This document shows positions 59,500 through 64,000 of a DNA stretch of 64,000 bases, piece after piece; position 1 is the stretch's first letter; each line of letters opens with the position of its first letter. The notes beneath the pieces are model-generated. The model was not told the DNA's origin. It did no database searches and saw nothing but the letters and a program-made list of their open reading frames with translations. Location of the stretch: contig CAZJYX010000003.1 of the NCBI GenBank assembly GCA_964550375.1, positions 62,001-126,000 of the forward strand. The letters are read 5' to 3'. The stretch comes from JAAYXS01 sp964550375. Its GTDB lineage: Bacteria > Planctomycetota > Phycisphaerae > UBA1845 > Fen-1342. A program made the translations under genes and the position numbers.

Positions 59500-60021
59500 T
59501 TATCCCGCGTGGTTCGGAAACCGTCCGGCCGCGTAGGCGCGCCCCAGCTCCAGGTAGCTGCTGACCACGTGCTCCAGGTAGCTCCGATCCGCAGCGCTCA
59601 CATCCCGCAGCACCCGCGCCGGCAAGCCCACGACCAGCTTGCCCGCGGCTATCACCGTCCCCGGCGGCACGAGCGCGCCCGCCGCGACGATGCTGCCCGC
59701 CCCGATTTCAGCGTCGTCCAGCACAATTGCTCCGATGCCGATCAGGCTGCCCGGCCCAATCCGCCGACAGTGCACGACCGCCCGGTGACCGATCGACACG
59801 TCATCGCCAATCTCCAGCGGCACATCCCGGCGGGTGTGGATGATGGTGCCGTCCTGGATGTTCACGCGCCGCCCGATCGTGATGGGCGAAATATCCCCGC
59901 GAATAACAACATGGTGCATCACGGTGCAATCGGCACCGAACGTCACGTCGCCGCCGACGTAGGCGCTGGGGGCAATGTACACATTCGGCCCCAGCCGCGG
60001 ACGGATGATCTTCTCTGTCAT
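59500..60021 (-). CDS. gamma-class carbonic anhydrase-like hexapeptide-repeat protein
   Basis: A 173-residue left-handed beta-helix protein. Hexapeptide turns run from NVYIAPSAYVGGDVTFG to GSIVAAGALVPPGTVIAAG. The three metal His positions of gamma-CA/PaaY proteins appear as IIHTRR, SIGHRAVVHC, followed by a C-terminal helix (DVSAADRSYLEHVVSSYLELGRAY). The start at 60021 (MTEKIIRP) is chosen as the helix starts at once. The longer frame to 60087 adds an Ala/Pro stretch. Many such proteins show weak or no CA activity, so the function is tentative. Divergent from the sigma-54 activator. Confidence 0.85.
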   Translation of the reverse strand: MTEKIIRPRLGPNVYIAPSAYVGGDVTFGADCTVMHHVVIRGDISPITIGRRVNIQDGTIIHTRRDVPLEIGDDVSIGHRAVVHCRRIGPGSLIGIGAIVLDDAEIGAGSIVAAGALVPPGTVIAAGKLVVGLPARVLRDVSAADRSYLEHVVSSYLELGRAYAAGRFPNHAG

Positions 60022-60132
60022 GGTGGTATGATACGCTGCCGGTGCCGGCCCGGCATCGGCTAACGCGGGCGCGGCGGGCGCCGGCACGTAGAGCCGGAGG
60101 ACTGACTAGTTCAAGGAGATTTCTTCGCGGCA

Positions 60133-61488
<1,356 letters not shown>

Positions 61489-61540
61489 GCTTGCCGGACC
61501 CAGGCGCAGCCAGCATTCTGTTCCCGGGTGCCGCCGGCCC

Positions 61541-61546
61541 TATAAT
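61541..61546 (+). promoter_or_regulatory. -10 box upstream of the ECF operon
   Basis: A perfect TATAAT with no clear -35, about 105 bases before the GTG at 61651. It lies in the only gap before the operon. Confidence 0.4.
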
Positions 61547-61650
61547 AGCCCCCCCAGGACGCCAAAACGAAAAGCCAACCTCAGTCAGGTCGCTTTTTCC
61601 GCAATCTCGGCCGACTTCGCGCATTTGGCCTGACGCAGCATGAGGACTGA

Positions 61651-62220
61651 GTGGATCAGGTCGAATTGGAGGATGTGCTTCGGCGGGCCTGTCGCCGCGA
61701 TCCCCAGGCTCTCGGCCGGCTCTTCGACCAATTCGGGCCGCGCGTCTTCGGCTTGCTGCTCCGTATGACCGGATCGCGCGACGTCGCGGAAGATCTGATG
61801 CAGGAGACGTTCCTGCGAATCGTCCGGACCATCGATCAATACGAGGAAGCCGGACGCTTCGAGGCCTGGCTGTTTCGCATCGCGGCGAATCTGGCCCGTG
61901 ATCGCGCCCGTCGGCTGGGGCGGCGCGGCGAGCACGTCTCCTGGGACGCACTGGAAGAGGGCGCGTCGGTGGCCGCGGCCCGTACGATGGATCACGAGTC
62001 GCCGGATCGGAAACTGCTGGCCGACGAGGCTGGCGCGCACTTGGCGGCCTGCCTCGCCCGCCTGACCGATGCGGAGCGCGAGATCCTGCTGCTGCGGCAC
62101 TACTCTGAGCTCTCGTTCCGGGAGATCGCGGACATGTTGGGCGTACCGCTGGGAACGGCTTTGGCCCGGGCACACCGGGCGCTCCAGCGCCTGCGGTCGC
62201 TTCACGAAGGCAAAGGCTGA
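61651..62220 (+). CDS. ECF sigma factor (RpoE-type)
   Basis: A 189-residue extracytoplasmic-function sigma factor: region 2 (VAEDLMQETFLRIVRTIDQYEEAGRFEAWLFRIAANLARDRAR) and region 4 (LTDAEREILLLRHYSELSFREIADMLGVPLGTALARAHRALQRLR), joined by an acidic linker. The GTG start has TGAGGA 5 bases upstream. Its TGA overlaps the next ATG by one base (TGATG), so it is translationally coupled to a probable anti-sigma factor. The operon likely responds to an envelope stress. The inducing signal cannot be read. Confidence 0.93.
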   Translation: MDQVELEDVLRRACRRDPQALGRLFDQFGPRVFGLLLRMTGSRDVAEDLMQETFLRIVRTIDQYEEAGRFEAWLFRIAANLARDRARRLGRRGEHVSWDALEEGASVAAARTMDHESPDRKLLADEAGAHLAACLARLTDAEREILLLRHYSELSFREIADMLGVPLGTALARAHRALQRLRSLHEGKG

Positions 62221-62663
62221 TGTCGGACACGCTGAACAACCTGGTGCGCACGGTCGAGCGTGAGGCCCGGCTGCTGGCCGGTCTGCCGGCGGTGCAACCG
62301 TCGCCTGAGTGCCTGGCACGCGTGCGAGCCGCGGTGCTGGCCGAGGCCGAGCGCCTTGGGGCCCGCCCCCGGCGAACGCGCGTTGCTCCGCCATGGCTTG
62401 CCTCGGCGGCTGCGCTGCTGCTTGCGGTTGGGCTGAGTGGCGTGTTGCGCCACTCCACGCCGTGGTTCGGGGCCGGCACCATGGACACCGACCTCGTGGC
62501 GGTGTGGGTGGACGCCGTGGACGAATCGCGCGAAACCCTCGCAGCCCTGCTGGAGGAAGGCTGGATGGTCAGCGCGTCAGGGGCTGATGTGGATTATGAC
62601 ACGCAGATCGACGACATTCTGGACGGCTTCAAAGAGTTCTTCGGGCCGTTCGAGACACTATAG
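62220..62663 (+). CDS. small membrane protein, probable anti-sigma factor
   Basis: A 147-residue protein directly coupled to the ECF sigma gene. An N-terminal helical cytoplasmic part (TLNNLVRTVEREARLLAGLP, ECLARVRAAVLAEAERLG) precedes one span (WLASAAALLLAVGLSGVL), then an outer acidic segment (MDTDLVAVWVDAVDESRETLAALLEEGW). Place, size and topology fit a one-span anti-sigma factor. No HxxxCxxC zinc motif is present, so it is not a ZAS-type. Assignment is mainly from context. Confidence 0.65.
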   Translation: MSDTLNNLVRTVEREARLLAGLPAVQPSPECLARVRAAVLAEAERLGARPRRTRVAPPWLASAAALLLAVGLSGVLRHSTPWFGAGTMDTDLVAVWVDAVDESRETLAALLEEGWMVSASGADVDYDTQIDDILDGFKEFFGPFETL

Positions 62664-62676
62664 CCATGGTGCACTT

Positions 62677-63639
62677 GTGACCGCGCCTAATCTAAGATTC
62701 TGGGCCGTCGTCCTGGTTCTAAGCGCCACCGCGGTCGCGTGGGGCAACCGTTGCCCGGCCATGTGGGACCCGGAGCCCGCACCAGATGGCGAGTTCGCTC
62801 CCGATCCACCCGGCCGCGAATGGGTTCAGCGCGGCCGCGGACCGCATCGTGACGGCGGCGGGCCGCGCGGCCCGCGCCACCGTCGGCACGATCTAGCACC
62901 AATCTTCCACCCCGGGCCGGAAGATCAGGGCCCGCTGCTGCCGGGCGAAGAGCAGGAACTGCACGCCTTCGTCACGGAGCACCTGCCCGGACTCGCCCAA
63001 CTTGTTGACCGGCTGGCCGAGCAGGGCGAGCGGACGTACCGGCGGAACTTCCGCAAGCTCGTGCCACAACTGCGGCACCTGCGCCGGCTGCACGCGGACA
63101 ACCCCGAGCTGGCGACGCTGGTGGGCCGGCACGCTGAGGGCATGGTGCGCGTCCAGACCCTGCGGCGCGCCTGGGACGGCACCCCGCCGGAAGATCGGCC
63201 GGTTCTTGAGCGGCGCATCAGGCGGCACATCGCCGACGGCGTGCGCGTCCAGATTGACGCCATGCGGCTGTGGGCCGACCAGCTCGAGGCGCGCCGCGAC
63301 GACGAAGTGGCCCGGCGGCTGGCCATCCTCACGGAGCCGGAGGCCGAACTGGCGGCTGAGCCACCGCCCGTACGCGAGTTGGTCCGCGCGGCACAAAGCG
63401 CCGCGGACGAATCACAGCAGCAGGACGCCCGCCAGCGGCTGATCGTTCTGCTGGAGCGCCGGGTAGACTCCACCATCACGGGGCTACGCAATCACGCGGC
63501 GGATATGACCGCTGGCATGGAGCTGGAGGTAGACCGCCGTTTCGAACGCGTGATGCAGCGCGGTCATGGTCCCGGATCTGGTCGAGGTCCCGGGCCCGGC
63601 CGTGGTTTCCGACCGGATCGTGGCCCCGAGCCACCGTAG
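62677..63639 (+). CDS. secreted Arg/Glu-rich helical protein of the ECF operon
   Basis: A 320-residue exported protein. The GTG at 62677 starts a signal peptide (LRFWAVVLVLSATAVAWG). There is no good ribosome site, so translation may depend on coupling with the gene 13 bases upstream. A Pro/Arg/Gly-rich linker is followed by a long charged helical region (about 90-280; LPGLAQLVDRLAEQGERTYRRNFRKL) resembling the Spy/CpxP style of periplasmic stress helical proteins. It ends in a Gly/Pro/Arg tail (GPGSGRGPGPGRGFRPDRGPEPP). It may be a periplasmic sensor or chaperone. No family match is certain. Confidence 0.6.
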   Translation: MTAPNLRFWAVVLVLSATAVAWGNRCPAMWDPEPAPDGEFAPDPPGREWVQRGRGPHRDGGGPRGPRHRRHDLAPIFHPGPEDQGPLLPGEEQELHAFVTEHLPGLAQLVDRLAEQGERTYRRNFRKLVPQLRHLRRLHADNPELATLVGRHAEGMVRVQTLRRAWDGTPPEDRPVLERRIRRHIADGVRVQIDAMRLWADQLEARRDDEVARRLAILTEPEAELAAEPPPVRELVRAAQSAADESQQQDARQRLIVLLERRVDSTITGLRNHAADMTAGMELEVDRRFERVMQRGHGPGSGRGPGPGRGFRPDRGPEPP

Positions 63640-63662
63640 GACTACCGCGCCACAGTCGCTGG

Positions 63663-64000
63663 TCAGGCCTGATTGCCGGGGTACTCCGCCGCTTCCTCGG
63701 CTTCTTCGGCCTCCTCGCGATTGCGCTGGTCGCGCAGGGCGTGCCACTCGTCGGCGGTCAGCAGCACCTCACGCGCCTGGCTGCCCTTGTATTCCCCCAC
63801 GATGCCGGCCGCGTACATCTGATCTACCAGCCGTGAAGCCCGGCCATACCCAACCGTTAAGCGCCGCTGCAACAGGCTGACCGAGCCGCGCCCGGACTCG
63901 ATAATCAACTCCACCGCCTGATCGAACAACTCATCGCGCTCGCCATCGGCCGACGCGTCGGACCCCGGCATGCGCGTCAGTTCAGGGTGGAAACGCTGCT
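63663..64000 (-). CDS. ftsK: FtsK/SpoIIIE DNA translocase, C-terminal gamma domain (5' end outside the window)
   Basis: The frame is open to the right edge. RFHPELTRMPG leads into the winged-helix gamma domain, DELFDQAVELIIESGRGSVSLLQRRLTVGYGRASRLVDQMYAAGIVGEYKGSQAREVL, diagnostic for FtsK/SpoIIIE. This domain recognises the KOPS or SRS polar DNA signals and in E. coli contacts XerD. An acidic tail (EEAEEAEEAAEYPGNQA) follows. The ATPase motor and membrane domains lie beyond 64000. Confidence 0.93.
   Translation of the reverse strand, partial: QRFHPELTRMPGSDASADGERDELFDQAVELIIESGRGSVSLLQRRLTVGYGRASRLVDQMYAAGIVGEYKGSQAREVLLTADEWHALRDQRNREEAEEAEEAAEYPGNQA

Overview
The window is GC-rich, densely coded DNA that most resembles a Planctomycetota chromosome, probably Phycisphaerae or an uncultured neighbour. 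This rests on secreted proteins ending in dockerin-like 'FDIDPFV' pairs, 'NNGIPDEC' repeats, several PEP-CTERM tails beside an exosortase/EpsI pair, a sigma factor with extra N-terminal helix-turn-helix modules, and Gld-type ABC operons. No phage, transposon, CRISPR array or rRNA is visible. One tRNA is present. Taxonomy is inference from protein style only.

Layout. 1-5.6 kb holds housekeeping genes: Gfo/Idh/MocA oxidoreductase, MoxR ATPase, PIN-PhoH ATPase, rpiB, and a Sua5/LMW-phosphatase fusion. 5.7-7.3 kb has small unknown proteins, two of them paralogues. 7.6-11.9 kb has a MAF-type glycosyltransferase coupled to a nucleotidyltransferase plus radical-SAM-like protein that has lost its cluster cysteines, then a zinc-ribbon protein. 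12-19.9 kb is a surface-protein island: beta-helix/dockerin, cohesin/HYR/dockerin and PEP-CTERM proteins, closed by a strong terminator. 20-27 kb has MltA, the unusual sigma factor, an alpha/beta hydrolase, NikR, and a divergent nucleoside hydrolase-FmdE fusion. 27.3-30.3 kb is a large secreted dockerin protein ending at a strong terminator.

30.4-41.3 kb carries a VOC protein, an ABC ATPase-permease-GldG-DUF4340 operon, a zinc ribbon-LemA-M48 peptidase cluster and a class V aminotransferase. A tRNA with anticodon CAT follows, then a DUF1573-like gene interrupted by one in-frame TGA. 43.5-50.2 kb has ilvC overlapping a hydrolase, then a sulfatase-exosortase-EpsI operon facing a small PEP-CTERM gene. 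50.3-64 kb has a methyltransferase, gyrA, a GAF/REC regulator, a VKOR-DsbA fusion, an ACP-phosphodiesterase-like gene, gamma carbonic anhydrase, a sigma-54 activator, an ECF-sigma operon and the 3' end of ftsK.

The observation most worth following is the DUF1573 gene (41760-43265, minus). Its only in-frame stop is a TGA. By eye it falls exactly where the family has the first cysteine of its CGC motif, and 13 nt further on is a perfect 7-bp hairpin with a GUC loop, the geometry of a bacterial SECIS. This suggests a selenoprotein family not known to me. A recurring secondary theme is proteins that keep their fold but lose key residues: the radical-SAM-like protein, the exosortase, an alpha/beta hydrolase, a DsbA repeat and a histidine-kinase dimerisation helix.
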